A DNA stretch of 64,000 nt from Lentisphaera marina (GCF_028745505.1 NZ_JAQZZL010000001.1:1547818-1611817), one strand, 5' to 3'; numbered from the stretch's first letter, positions 30,060 to 42,049 are shown. Numbers and translations are program-made. Notes: generated by a model from the letters alone, not told the origin.

Positions 30060-30653
30060 TTAAATAGACTCCATGTATGGCATCATAATATTCATCATTT
30101 TACACTTTATCGCATATTCAGCAATTTCTTTACGAGTAGTTTTTTTAAGACGAATAGATTCCTTTAGTGCTTCCAGTGCTACATCAAGACCAATTTTATT
30201 TCTATGTTTGAAACAGTCCACTACTGTTTTGCTAAGGCTGTAAACTTTGATACCAATGTTATTAACCATATGATTTTCTATTCCCAAATTATAGATTTCT
30301 TTTGTTGGGTGAATGACTTTGATGTTATAATCGCAATTGTTGTTTCGCTTTATCCCTCTAGGTAGACTTACCCATTGAGAGTAGGGTATTTGTGTTCCAA
30401 TTCCATGAAAGTCTAGGGAAGAAATAAGGCAGAAGACAGCTTTAGGGTTTCTTTTTGTTAGTTCAATGTAGCTGGTGTATTGATCCTCGATTACTTCAGA
30501 ATATTGATACATTCCACGAGAAAGTTGATTGATTACGCCTTCATCTCTAAATTGGTACATCATACGCTTAGATATTCCTGCTTTCAGAATATCTTTTGTA
30601 AAGTGAATTCCATGTTGTGTCTTAAGGAATTTGATGGCTTTAGAACGTTCCAT
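30060..30653 (-). CDS. abiEi: AbiEi antitoxin (type IV toxin-antitoxin, winged-helix regulator)
   Basis: A 197-residue antitoxin. The N-terminal ~60 residues (KAGISKRMMYQFRDEGVINQLSRGMYQYS) form the winged helix found in AbiEi proteins; the rest is the antitoxin domain (LISSLDFHGIGTQIPYSQWVSLPRG). AbiEi represses its own promoter and counteracts AbiEii. It overlaps the toxin start by one base. Three inverted repeats lie 23-97 bp upstream. With the toxin broken, the antitoxin is probably a relic, though it could still protect against related toxins. Confidence 0.9.
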   Translation of the reverse strand: MERSKAIKFLKTQHGIHFTKDILKAGISKRMMYQFRDEGVINQLSRGMYQYSEVIEDQYTSYIELTKRNPKAVFCLISSLDFHGIGTQIPYSQWVSLPRGIKRNNNCDYNIKVIHPTKEIYNLGIENHMVNNIGIKVYSLSKTVVDCFKHRNKIGLDVALEALKESIRLKKTTRKEIAEYAIKCKMMNIMMPYMESI

Positions 30654-30675
30654 AATTACCTCTCGTAATAGTTTT

Positions 30676-30750
30676 ACTACATTTGTTATTATTTGTAGTT
30701 AATTTATCTCGTTTGTGATAAATTAACTACATTTATTATTATTTGTAGTT
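30676..30750 (-). promoter_or_regulatory. AbiEi operator: three tandem inverted repeats
   Basis: Two near-identical 24-bp inverted repeats with arms ACTACA and TGTAGT lie at 30676-30699 and 30726-30749, exactly 50 bp apart. Between them is a third perfect repeat AATTTATC-N8-GATAAATT (30701-30724). AbiEi of other bacteria binds paired inverted repeats in this position, so autoregulation is a well-founded inference. Confidence 0.8.
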
Positions 30751-31052
30751 GTTTTGTTACGTTATTTGCTGGTTTTTATATATTTACGCGCGTGATTATA
30801 TCCATTTATCACATAAGAGTTATGCAAAACCCGGCATAGATGCAAGCATATTGGCTAAGTAATCTAATGGGAATCTCTATTTTGATCTACTGAAGCGTGT
30901 TCTTTTATAAGGATTTCATTAATTTTGATGGCCATCAAAGATGTAATTTAGTTTTGCAAGCTTTTTTGCTGTTTTCCATAAATCATATACCTCTACTCAA
31001 TGCTCTCTTAGAAGCTTGAATTGTTGATACTTTTTATAATTTTTTTTGAAAT
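30751..31052. other. Gene-free AT-rich stretch
   Basis: About 300 bp between the AbiE operator and the EF-hand promoter. No convincing ORF, RNA or repeat seen. Confidence 0.6.
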
Positions 31053-31082
31053 GTCTTTTTGGAGTTTTAGTGGACGTATAAG
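31053..31082 (+). promoter_or_regulatory. Shared promoter motif (GTCTTTTT-N14-CGTATAAG) of EF-hand gene
   Basis: GTCTTTTT at 31053-31060 and CGTATAAG at 31075-31082, 94 bp before the EF-hand start. One of five near-perfect copies in the window with exactly 14 bp between boxes. Confidence 0.7.
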
Positions 31083-31176
31083 TATGGAGACGATAAAAAA
31101 TCAAATGTGGATCATTAATGGTCTCATTTGTTGCGTCATTTGAAATTGATTTTTAAAAATTAAAGGTTTATCAACA

Positions 31177-31407
31177 ATGAAAAAAATATTATTTTCAGCT
31201 GTCCTGATGTTTGCGGGAAGCGTATTTGCATCAACGCTTGCGGATAAAGATACTGATAAAGACGGTAAGCTCTCTGTAGAAGAGTTTGCAGGTGATAAGA
31301 AAAAGTTAAAGAAAAAGTTTACTAAATTGGATGCTGACAAAGATGGCTTCCTCAATGAAAAGGAATTTGCCAAAAGTATGAAGAAGAAAGGGAAAAAAGA
31401 GAAGTAG
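31177..31407 (+). CDS. Small secreted EF-hand calcium-binding protein
   Basis: A 76-residue exported protein. A signal peptide (1-18, ending VFAS) precedes two EF-hand loops, DTDKDGKLSVEEF and DADKDGFLNEKEF, with Asp/Asn/Glu at the calcium-coordinating positions. The C-terminus is Lys-rich. It probably binds calcium in the periplasm or outside the cell. It has its own promoter motif and a strong terminator, so is monocistronic. Confidence 0.85.
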   Translation: MKKILFSAVLMFAGSVFASTLADKDTDKDGKLSVEEFAGDKKKLKKKFTKLDADKDGFLNEKEFAKSMKKKGKKEK

Positions 31408-31446
31408 AAATTTGTTTTTTTAGTTTTCATATTTGTTTTGACAGAG

Positions 31447-31473
31447 GCCACTCCGATTTGGGTGGCTTTTTTT
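31447..31473 (+). terminator. Intrinsic terminator of EF-hand gene
   Basis: Arms GCCACTC (31447-31453) and GGGTGGC (31460-31466), loop of 6, then seven T. It lies 39 bp after the stop. Confidence 0.88.
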
Positions 31474-31547
31474 GTCCTCAAAAGAAAAAAGAATGATTCT
31501 GAGCCAGATGACTATTTATTCTTGTCTGGGAATACGACTTACACTAT

Positions 31548-31656
31548 GTCACGAGCCATTTACAATGAAGTGGAAGGTAAGCTTGAACGGAACCTTACGA
31601 TTGAATGCAAGTTCGTGCGGGGTGATCGCATAGTAGCGATCAGGAAAATGTACTAA
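31548..31656 (+). CDS. Possible small ORF or gene remnant between two terminators
   Basis: The frame reads sensibly from about 31480 (DDYLFLSGNTTYTMSRAIYNEVEGKLERNL in two parts) to a stop at 31656, but the first in-frame ATG is at ~31548, giving only ~36 residues (MSRAIYNEVEGKLERN...). No Shine-Dalgarno is evident. The protein-like composition and the terminator downstream suggest either a very short gene or the end of a lost one. Confidence 0.25.
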
Positions 31657-31690
31657 GTTATCAATTATGATCTAATATAAGTTCATTGTG

Positions 31691-31725
31691 AAGTCTGACT
31701 GTAGTTTTTAGCAGTCAGGCTTTTT
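31691..31725 (+). terminator. Intrinsic terminator downstream of the small ORF
   Basis: Arms AAGTCTGACTG (31691-31701) and CAGTCAGGCTT (31712-31722) with one G-U pair, followed by T's. A strong terminator 35 bp after the small ORF. Confidence 0.8.
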
Positions 31726-31760
31726 CATTTTGTTAATGAACAAAAGATTTTTATGCAACT

Positions 31761-34994
<3,234 letters not shown>

Positions 34995-35002
34995 CAATAT
35001 AT

Positions 35003-35780
35003 ATGACTTCAACGAAGTTCATCAGTTTTACCTTTGTCTTCTTTTTACTTTTAGCTTACAAGCTCAGAAGAAGGCAAAGAAAGACAAGATTAATCCAGTA
35101 GTGGAAAAGCGCTATGAGAAATTGAGTTTTGAGTCCATGCCTTATCGTTTGATGAGACCAGTTGATTTTCAGGCTGGGAAAAAGTACCCCGTTATTATAT
35201 CACTGCATGGTGCAGGACAAAGAGGCAACGATAATAGCAAACAACTTAAGGCCTGGCCTCAGCAATTAGCCAATGATGACATACGTAAAAAGTTTCCAGC
35301 TTATGTGCTTGCGCCTCAATCCAACTCCCATTGGGAAATTGAACGCTTTGAAAAAGTTAAGGGAATCATCAAGAATCTCCCCGTTGTAGACATGCAAAGA
35401 ATTTATATAATGGGACATTCCATGGGGGGGCATGGCACCTTTTTGTGGACTCAGTACACGCCAGAGTACTTTGCGGCAGCTGCCCCTGTGCAGGCAGTGG
35501 ACGCAAGGGGCGTGAATTTGTTAAGCCCGAACTCATAAAAGATTTGCCTCTTTGGGTTTTACATGGTGATAAAGTTGTTCCTTAGGAGATGTCTAAAAAA
35601 TCACTCAATCGAATGAAAAAATTGAAGGGTAATATGAAACTCACTACCTAGAATGGAGCTGGTCATAGCGTGTCATGGAAAATAATTCCAGGTGATAAGG
35701 CTGCAATTACAGAATTAGCTTCTGATCGTTGTGATCCTGAATCCGATTTCTTGACTTGGATATTTAAACAGTCACGATAA
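35003..35780 (+). pseudogene. Decayed alpha/beta-hydrolase (esterase) gene
   Basis: Remains of a secreted esterase of the type seen intact at 44886. The signal peptide (MTSTKFISFTFVFFLLLA) is in one frame. The core with SLHGAGQRGND and the nucleophile elbow GHSMGGHGTF is in another. After ~35505 the frame shifts again to PELIKDLPLWVLHGDK, and this part has two in-frame stops (35583-35585 and 35649-35651) before the His motif NGAGHSVSW. At least two frameshifts and two stops mean it is not functional as one protein. It starts 9 bp after the GH2 stop, so it was the second gene of that operon. Confidence 0.88.
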
Positions 35781-35838
35781 TGACTTAAGTTTTTTGTACT
35801 GAATGATTGATAAATAAGCATGAAATTATGGTCTTACT

Positions 35839-35868
35839 GTCTCAGTAAGTAAAAAGCTTTCGTACTAG
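35839..35868 (+). promoter_or_regulatory. Weak copy of shared promoter motif before GH28
   Basis: GTCTCAGT (35839-35846), N14, CGTACTAG (35861-35868), 98 bp before the GH28 start. The GTCT, CGTA and AG positions match; the rest diverges. Confidence 0.35.
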
Positions 35869-35966
35869 TCATAAATACAAAATAATCATGAGAGTGAATC
35901 TATAGATATCGCTTTAGCTCATGGTTTTTAAATGACTTTTTATGTTGATATTCAAAGGTTTTGATA

Positions 35967-37529
35967 ATGAGAATAATAAGTAAAATAAACATAGTTTTTT
36001 TATGGCTTGCCATGAGCGTAGCAGCCCAAGGGGCACATTTAATTGCCTCAGAAAATGGGGTTAAAGCTGATGGTGTAAGCAATAATGCAGCGATTCTTCA
36101 GGAAATGATTGATCGTTGTGCATCGGAGGGTGGGGGAACTGTCCTTATAGACAAAGGTGTAGTTGTATCGGGAGCAATTACATTAAAGAGCAATGTGACT
36201 TTGGAAATTGCCAAGAGTGCAATTCTGCAAAATACCGGCAATAGGGAGGATTACCCCTATGTGCCGGTGGACTTTCCCTCTTATTACACTGAGCGCAGAG
36301 CGATGGTTTACGCTCAAAATCAAAAAAATGTTTCGGTCATTGGAGAAGGTATTATCGATGGTCAATCGAGTAAATTCAGAGCCCGTTCTTCTGAATCGGC
36401 ACGAGTTTCTCTCATTCGTTTTGATGGCTGTGAAAATGTTAAAGTAAAAGACATTACCTTACAAAATGCCTCAATGTGGACACAGCATTTTTATCGCTGT
36501 GATAAAGTTAATGTTACTGGTATTACAGTTAAGAACTACATGAAAAATGACGATGGCCTCAACGTCGATGGTTGCCATGATGTAGTTATCGACAATTGTG
36601 ATATTACTTCACATGATGATGCCATAACTTTAAAGACCTGTTCCCGACGAGCAAACAAAAATATTCTCGTGACCAACTGCCGACTCAAGTCAGTGAAATC
36701 GGCCTTTAAATTTGGAACTGAATCACATGCCGGTTTTATCAATGTAACAGCGAGGGATTTGAAAATTACTGGTGGGCGTGACGCCATAGCTTTGTTCAGC
36801 GTGGATGGCGCAAACATAGAAAATATTCTAATTGAAGATGTAGAGGTAGTCGATGCCAAGTGCCCAATAATTGTGTACTTAGGTGAGCGCCTACGTGAAA
36901 TAAAGGGGGATAATCAGGAAAGAGTCGTGGGTTCAGTTAAAGGCGTGACAATTCGAAATATCAAAGCCAGCGGAGCTGAGAGACCCATCATTCTATCTGG
37001 AATCGAAGGACATATCATCGAAGGCATTAATCTGGAAAACTTAGATTTTAGTTTCAAGAAATCCGAAGCAAGCAAAAAAACTAAGAAAAGAAAAGCAAAA
37101 AAATCTAGTGACAAACCACTTTCAGAATATGTGGTAAAAATAGATACTAAGGGCTATCCATCCAGCAGCTTGTTTGGTACGCTTAATTCCTGGGGTGCAA
37201 GTATTCGTTACGCGAAAAATGTTCAGTTAAACAATGTTCAACTGAGTCGTGACGAAGCAAGTACAGCGCATGTGATGTTTCTGGAAGAAGTCCAAAGTCT
37301 TTTAGTCAATAATAATAAAATTGATTCCGCTAAATCATCTATCCCCTGGGTTAAATTGAATGGGTCCAACTCGGTTAAATTACAATTGAACTGGCCCAGT
37401 GATGTCAAGTGGTTAGAACTGCAGAATAAAGCCAATCAAGGTTTAAATTTAGTTACTGATTTAGAGTCACAGCAAGCTCAAAGTAAAATCCTTGGCGATG
37501 CTCAAAAAGTCAGTTTTTCCAAAAATTAA
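35967..37529 (+). CDS. Secreted GH28-type polygalacturonase-like enzyme
   Basis: A 520-residue exported beta-helix enzyme. The signal peptide covers ~1-23 (ends AAQGA). The N-terminal NGVKADGVSNNAAILQEMID matches the pectate-lyase-3/GH28 start. Catalytic region: NDDGLNVDGC (for NTDG), SHDDAITLK (for DDA), and GTESHAG in place of GHG, so the active site is somewhat divergent. A Lys-rich loop is at ~370-385. The ATG at 35967 is preceded by AAGG; a TTG at 35961 is less likely. It heads a cluster with a TRAP transporter and uronate isomerase, consistent with breakdown of galacturonate-containing polymers. Confidence 0.85.
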   Translation: MRIISKINIVFLWLAMSVAAQGAHLIASENGVKADGVSNNAAILQEMIDRCASEGGGTVLIDKGVVVSGAITLKSNVTLEIAKSAILQNTGNREDYPYVPVDFPSYYTERRAMVYAQNQKNVSVIGEGIIDGQSSKFRARSSESARVSLIRFDGCENVKVKDITLQNASMWTQHFYRCDKVNVTGITVKNYMKNDDGLNVDGCHDVVIDNCDITSHDDAITLKTCSRRANKNILVTNCRLKSVKSAFKFGTESHAGFINVTARDLKITGGRDAIALFSVDGANIENILIEDVEVVDAKCPIIVYLGERLREIKGDNQERVVGSVKGVTIRNIKASGAERPIILSGIEGHIIEGINLENLDFSFKKSEASKKTKKRKAKKSSDKPLSEYVVKIDTKGYPSSSLFGTLNSWGASIRYAKNVQLNNVQLSRDEASTAHVMFLEEVQSLLVNNNKIDSAKSSIPWVKLNGSNSVKLQLNWPSDVKWLELQNKANQGLNLVTDLESQQAQSKILGDAQKVSFSKN

Positions 37530-37598
37530 ATCATCAGTTCAACTCATTAAAAGGTCCTCGTTGAGCATCATAAGCTTGCGGGGCTTCAGGAATATTAA

Positions 37599-38633
37599 AT
37601 GAAAAAAAATCAATCTTATTTTGTTGCTGGCTTGCTCATTGGAGCTCTATTGGCCAGCAGTGGCTTTGCCATGTTTTTGCGCATGCAAAAGCAGCAGGCA
37701 ATGGATAATGCACTCAGCGGTGGCAATCAAAAAATCACCCTTAAGCTTGGGCATAGTATGGATGTAAATCATCCCGTTCATAGGGCTATGGAGCATATGA
37801 AAGAACGATTAGCTGAATTGTCTGGCGGTTCCGTTCATGTGGATATTTACCCGAGTAGTGTTTTGGGGAATGAAACCCAATGCCTGGAGCAGTTACAAAA
37901 CGGTTCATTAGCCATGACGAAAACAGCGGCAGCTGCCATTGAAAACTTCATTCCCGAGATGCAGGTCTTTAGTTTGCCCTATGTTTTTAAGAGTCGTGAC
38001 CATTACTGGAATGTATTAAATGGTGAAGTGGGGCAGGAGCTTTTGCAAAAGGGCGAAAGTAAGTATTTGCGCGGGCTTTGTTATTACGATGGAGGTAGTC
38101 GCAATTTTTACACGAAGGATAAGCCCATTCAAAGTCCAGAAGATTTAAGAGGGGTAAAGATTCGAGTTCAAAATAATGCCACTGCCATTGCGATGGTTAA
38201 AGCAATGGGTGGTTCTCCCACTCCTATTGCCTGGGGTGAATTGTATTCTGCACTGGCACAGGGAACAGTTGATGGCGCAGAGAATAATTTGCCCAGTTTT
38301 ACCACTAATAAACACTATGAAATTTGTAAGCATTTTTCACTGGATGGCCATACGCGCGTACCGGATATTCTTTTAATGAGTACCAAAGTCTGGGAAAAGC
38401 TCCCCAAACACGTTCAGAAATGGGTTCAGCAGGCCGCCGATGAGTCTCGTGAGTTTCAAAAAGATCTATGGACCAAAAAGACTTTGGAGGCTCTTGAGGA
38501 AGCTAAGAAGCAGGGCGTTAAAGTTTATGATGTCGATGTCCAGGCCTTTGCCGATAAAGTGGCACCCATGCTCCAGCAGGTTGAGAATTCAAAGGTTCAG
38601 AGCCTACTGCAAAGAATTAATGAGGTGAACTAA
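37599..38633 (+). CDS. TRAP transporter substrate-binding protein (DctP family)
   Basis: A 344-residue periplasmic receptor anchored or exported by an N-terminal segment (~8-28). DctP hallmarks: LKLGHSMDVNHPVHRAM, EIYPSSVLGNE-like DIYPSSVLGNETQCLEQL, and the carboxylate-binding Arg region GVKIRVQNNATA. It is followed directly (0-1 bp) by the two membrane subunits and uronate isomerase, so the ligand is most likely a uronate such as galacturonate or glucuronate (inference from context). Confidence 0.92.
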   Translation: MKKNQSYFVAGLLIGALLASSGFAMFLRMQKQQAMDNALSGGNQKITLKLGHSMDVNHPVHRAMEHMKERLAELSGGSVHVDIYPSSVLGNETQCLEQLQNGSLAMTKTAAAAIENFIPEMQVFSLPYVFKSRDHYWNVLNGEVGQELLQKGESKYLRGLCYYDGGSRNFYTKDKPIQSPEDLRGVKIRVQNNATAIAMVKAMGGSPTPIAWGELYSALAQGTVDGAENNLPSFTTNKHYEICKHFSLDGHTRVPDILLMSTKVWEKLPKHVQKWVQQAADESREFQKDLWTKKTLEALEEAKKQGVKVYDVDVQAFADKVAPMLQQVENSKVQSLLQRINEVN

Positions 38634-39158
38634 ATGGTGAGCTTCATTCTAAAAAGTAAATCATTTTTGGTAAAGATATTGGAAGTGATGCTCATACTCT
38701 CGGTAGGTTCCTTAGTGATAGATGTGGTTTGGGGGGTGTTTACCCGCTATGTCATGGGTGAGCAGGCCAAGTGGACTGAGGAGTTGGCGCGTTTCCTTTT
38801 GGTTTGGGTTTCTTTGCTCGGTGGCGCTTTGGCTTTTGGAACAAAGGGGCATTTGGGTGTTGATTATTTTGTTGGTAAACTTCATTGCGATGCCCGCAAA
38901 TTAATGACGATTTTCTCTCATTTTGTCGTACTGCTCTTTTCGATTTCTATTTTTCTCTATGGTGGAACCTATATCGTTGCTGAATCCTTAAAGCTGGAGC
39001 AGATGACTCCGGCTTTAGGCTGGAAGATGGGCTATGTTTACTTGGCATTGCCTATATCGGGTTTCTTTATGCTTTTGTTTACTCTGGAGAATTTGTACGA
39101 AGCCATTGTTACTCCGGCGGATCAACTGCATGAGCCTGAAGGGGAGGAGATTAACTAA
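38634..39158 (+). CDS. TRAP transporter small membrane subunit (DctQ family)
   Basis: 174 residues with four membrane spans (~12-35, 50-70, 88-110, 130-152). Motifs GEQAKWTEELARFLLVWVSL and GGALAFGTKGHLGVDY are typical of DctQ. The ATG follows the DctP stop without a gap, and the stop overlaps the next start by one base (TAATG). Confidence 0.93.
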   Translation: MVSFILKSKSFLVKILEVMLILSVGSLVIDVVWGVFTRYVMGEQAKWTEELARFLLVWVSLLGGALAFGTKGHLGVDYFVGKLHCDARKLMTIFSHFVVLLFSISIFLYGGTYIVAESLKLEQMTPALGWKMGYVYLALPISGFFMLLFTLENLYEAIVTPADQLHEPEGEEIN

Positions 39159-40453
39159 TGGAAATGACAGCCTTCATTTTGGTAACGGTCTTTGCCTTGC
39201 TTCTGATCATGAATGTCCCAATAGCCGTTTCAATTGCTCTGGCAAGTTTTGCCGCTATCCTGGTGGAGGGCTCTGACCCGTCTGTGGTATTGGCAGGTAA
39301 AATGGTTAGTGGCGTCAATTCTTTTGCCTTACTCGCCATCCCCTTCTTTGTCTTTTCCGGCCATCTCATGGGCAAGGGGGGAATGGCACGGCGCCTGATT
39401 GATTTTGCCGGAACCTTGGTGGGCTTTTTGCCTGGAGGTCTGGCATATGTGAACACCTTAACCTGTATGCTCTTTGGCTCTATTTCCGGCTCAGCCTCAG
39501 CTGCCGTATCATCTGTCGGTGGCTTCATGATTCCCGAGATGAATCGCAAGGGCTACAACCGTGAATTTAATGTGGCGGTAACCACAACTGCAGCAACTAC
39601 AGGGCTGATGATTCCTCCCAGTAATATCATGATTGTCTATTCTGTTGCGGCGGGTTCAGTATCGATTGCGGCTATGTTTATGGCGGGCATTCTCCCAGGA
39701 GTACTAACAGGGTTATTTATCATGTTGGTGTGCGGCTATTTTGCTTTGAAAAAGAAATATAAAGCCGAGCCACGTTCTTCCATAAAAGAAATTTTGATTG
39801 CCTTTAAACAGGCCTTTTTGAGTTTGTTTTTAATTGTTATTGTCATTGGCGGTATTCTCAAAGGTATTTTTACTGCAACTGAGGCAGCGGCATTTGCGGT
39901 TGTCTACGCCTTAGTACTTTCGGTGATTATTTATCGTGAAATTAAGCTGAGTCAGATGCCGCAAATCATGCTGGAAACGGGTGTGACCACCGCCATTGTC
40001 ATGCTGCTTATTGGCGCCAGTACGGGCATGAGCTGGATCATGACTATGGCAAATATTCCTCAGACGGTAAGTACGGCGCTCATAGCTCTTTCCGATAATC
40101 CCATTGTCATTTTGCTGACTATTAATTTACTACTGCTCATTGTGGGGACTTTCATGGACATGACTCCTGCAGTGTTGATTTTTACGCCGATCTTTTTACC
40201 TGTCGTCACGGCTTTGGGTATGCATGAGGTTCAGTTTGGTATCATGCTCATTGTTAATTTATGTATAGGCTTATGTACGCCTCCCGTTGGAACCTGTTTG
40301 TTTATTGGTTGCGGAGTTGGTAAAACTTCAATCGCCAAAGTGTCGCCCATTATGATTCCCTTTTTTATAGCGATGATCGCAGCTTTGCTTTGCGTTACTT
40401 ACATCGAGTCTATCACGCTCTGGCTACCTAAAATTTTGAATTTAATCGATTAA
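39158..40453 (+). CDS. TRAP transporter large membrane subunit (DctM family)
   Basis: 431 residues with ~12 membrane spans. It uses an ion gradient to import the substrate delivered by DctP. Family motifs include PFFVFSGHLMGKGGMARRL, GSISGSASAAVSSVGG and MIPPSNIMIVYS, and the C-terminal PPVGTCLFIG. The length is typical. The uronate isomerase gene follows within 31 bp. Confidence 0.94.
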   Translation: MEMTAFILVTVFALLLIMNVPIAVSIALASFAAILVEGSDPSVVLAGKMVSGVNSFALLAIPFFVFSGHLMGKGGMARRLIDFAGTLVGFLPGGLAYVNTLTCMLFGSISGSASAAVSSVGGFMIPEMNRKGYNREFNVAVTTTAATTGLMIPPSNIMIVYSVAAGSVSIAAMFMAGILPGVLTGLFIMLVCGYFALKKKYKAEPRSSIKEILIAFKQAFLSLFLIVIVIGGILKGIFTATEAAAFAVVYALVLSVIIYREIKLSQMPQIMLETGVTTAIVMLLIGASTGMSWIMTMANIPQTVSTALIALSDNPIVILLTINLLLLIVGTFMDMTPAVLIFTPIFLPVVTALGMHEVQFGIMLIVNLCIGLCTPPVGTCLFIGCGVGKTSIAKVSPIMIPFFIAMIAALLCVTYIESITLWLPKILNLID

Positions 40454-40483
40454 AAATTGAGAAATCTTTTACAAGGAAAAGAA

Positions 40484-41893
40484 ATGAACCCCTTCATACA
40501 CGAAAATTTTTGCTTAGAAACTGAGACGGCTCAGGAACTCTATCACAATTATGCGGCCAATCAGCCGATAATTGATTATCACTGTCATTTATCGCCTCAG
40601 GAAATTGCCGAGGATAAACGCTGGAATAATATCACTCAGGTGTGGCTCTATGGTGATCACTACAAATGGCGAGCGATGCGCAGTAATGGCGTCTCTGAGA
40701 GACTTTGTACAGGAAAGGCCTCAGATCGCGAAAAATTCAGTGCCTGGGCAGCTACCGTTCCAGCCACCTTGCGCAACCCCCTTTATCACTGGACTCACCT
40801 CGAACTAAAGAAGTACTTCAACTGTGATGATCTTCTTTCTGCTCAAACCGAGCAACAAGTATGGGATATGAGTTCGGAGCGTATGTCTGAACAAAGCTTT
40901 TCAGCGCGTGGCCTGATGGAATCCAGTAAGGTAAAATTAGTTTGTACGACCGATGATCCAATAGATTCTTTGGAGCATCATATAGCCATTAAAAATGACG
41001 AGAACTTTGATATACAGGTTCTTCCAACCTGGAGACCGGATAAGGGCATGACGGTTGAAAGTTCCAGTGAGTTTAATCAGTGGCTCGACGCACTTTCTCA
41101 ACGCGCAGATATTCATATAGACAATTTTGACTCCTACATGCGGGCCCTCAATAAGCAGCATGACTTCTTTCACGAAGTGGGGTGCCGTCTTTCTGATCAT
41201 GGAATTGAAACGGCATATGCGCTGGATTACAGCGATCAGGAAATCAAAATGATCTTCGATGAAATTCGCAGCGGTAAAGAACTATCGGAGCTCAAAGTAT
41301 TAAAATTTAAATCGGCAATGCTCTATCACTTTGGAGTTATGGATGCGAATAAGAACTGGACTCAACAGTATCATTTAGGCGCTATTCGCAATAATAATTC
41401 CAGACTCTTTAAAAGTTTGGGGCCGGACACCGGTTTTGATTCTATTGGGGACTTTGAGCTTGCAAGACCGCTGGCTAAGTTATTAGACCGCTTGGATTCA
41501 GGTAACAACTTGGCTAAAACCATACTCTACAATTTGAATCCACGAGACAATGAAGTTCTTGCTACCATGATCGGGAATTTTCAGGATGGTAGTGTCGCAG
41601 GTAAAATGCAATTGGGTTCAGGCTGGTGGTTTTTGGATCAAATGGATGGCATGACTCGTCAGATTGAGGCTCTTTCACAGTTGGGTTTACTCTCCCGCTT
41701 TGTAGGCATGCTTACGGATTCGCGCTCTTTCCTAAGCTATACGCGTCACGACTACTTCCGTCGTATTCTTTGCAATATACTTGGCAATGATGTGAAGGGA
41801 GGACTTCTGCCTAATGATACCGAGTTATTAGGTTCTATGGTAAAGGATATCAGCTACAATAATGCTGAAAACTATTTTGGTTTTGATCTGTAG
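40484..41893 (+). CDS. uxaC: Uronate isomerase
   Basis: Converts D-glucuronate to D-fructuronate and D-galacturonate to D-tagaturonate in the cytoplasm. The amidohydrolase-fold metal site begins with DYHCHLSPQEIAEDKRW; the terminal HDYFRRILC is also family-typical. The ATG at 40484 (MNPFIHENF) has AGGA 7 bp upstream; a TTG at 40457 in the same frame is unlikely. 469 residues, normal. It lies with GH28 and TRAP genes in one unit: depolymerise, import, isomerise. The later UxaB/UxaA/KdgK steps are not in this window. Confidence 0.95.
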   Translation: MNPFIHENFCLETETAQELYHNYAANQPIIDYHCHLSPQEIAEDKRWNNITQVWLYGDHYKWRAMRSNGVSERLCTGKASDREKFSAWAATVPATLRNPLYHWTHLELKKYFNCDDLLSAQTEQQVWDMSSERMSEQSFSARGLMESSKVKLVCTTDDPIDSLEHHIAIKNDENFDIQVLPTWRPDKGMTVESSSEFNQWLDALSQRADIHIDNFDSYMRALNKQHDFFHEVGCRLSDHGIETAYALDYSDQEIKMIFDEIRSGKELSELKVLKFKSAMLYHFGVMDANKNWTQQYHLGAIRNNNSRLFKSLGPDTGFDSIGDFELARPLAKLLDRLDSGNNLAKTILYNLNPRDNEVLATMIGNFQDGSVAGKMQLGSGWWFLDQMDGMTRQIEALSQLGLLSRFVGMLTDSRSFLSYTRHDYFRRILCNILGNDVKGGLLPNDTELLGSMVKDISYNNAENYFGFDL

Positions 41894-41971
41894 TTGAGGA
41901 TGACCTTGTAATTCATATCTTAATTTTTTTCATACTAATCCATAAAAATAACATAATAATAAATTTTAGCT

Positions 41972-42001
41972 GTCTTATATTAGTTTAATGTTACGAATCA
42001 G
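41972..42001 (+). promoter_or_regulatory. Variant of shared promoter motif before beta-propeller gene
   Basis: GTCTTATA (41972-41979), N14, CGAATCAG (41994-42001), 48 bp before the start at 42050. Same geometry as the strong copies, with a CGAATNAR -10 variant also seen at 59644 and 61037. Confidence 0.5.
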
Positions 42002-42049
42002 TACATAAGCCGGGGGAGGCATTTTTGAAACTTAATTAAGTGAGTACTG

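Larger units (their letters stand above)
27780..30060 (-). pseudogene. abiEii: AbiEii toxin (nucleotidyltransferase) split by an IS256-type element
   Basis: Toxin of an AbiE type IV toxin-antitoxin pair. The N-terminal piece (29517-30060 plus duplication) has ITLKGGLLFF and RPTKDADFLI, the Gly-Gly and Asp-x-Asp of the nucleotidyltransferase fold. The C-terminal piece (27780-28114) has the family motif SRMKDFYDVW. Removing the element and one copy of its 8-bp target duplication restores an uninterrupted frame (...VIAEKLQAMVSL...) of about 292 residues, normal for AbiEii. As it stands, the N-terminal fragment ends after seven residues encoded by the element. Its start overlaps the antitoxin stop (TAATG). 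Confidence 0.9.
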
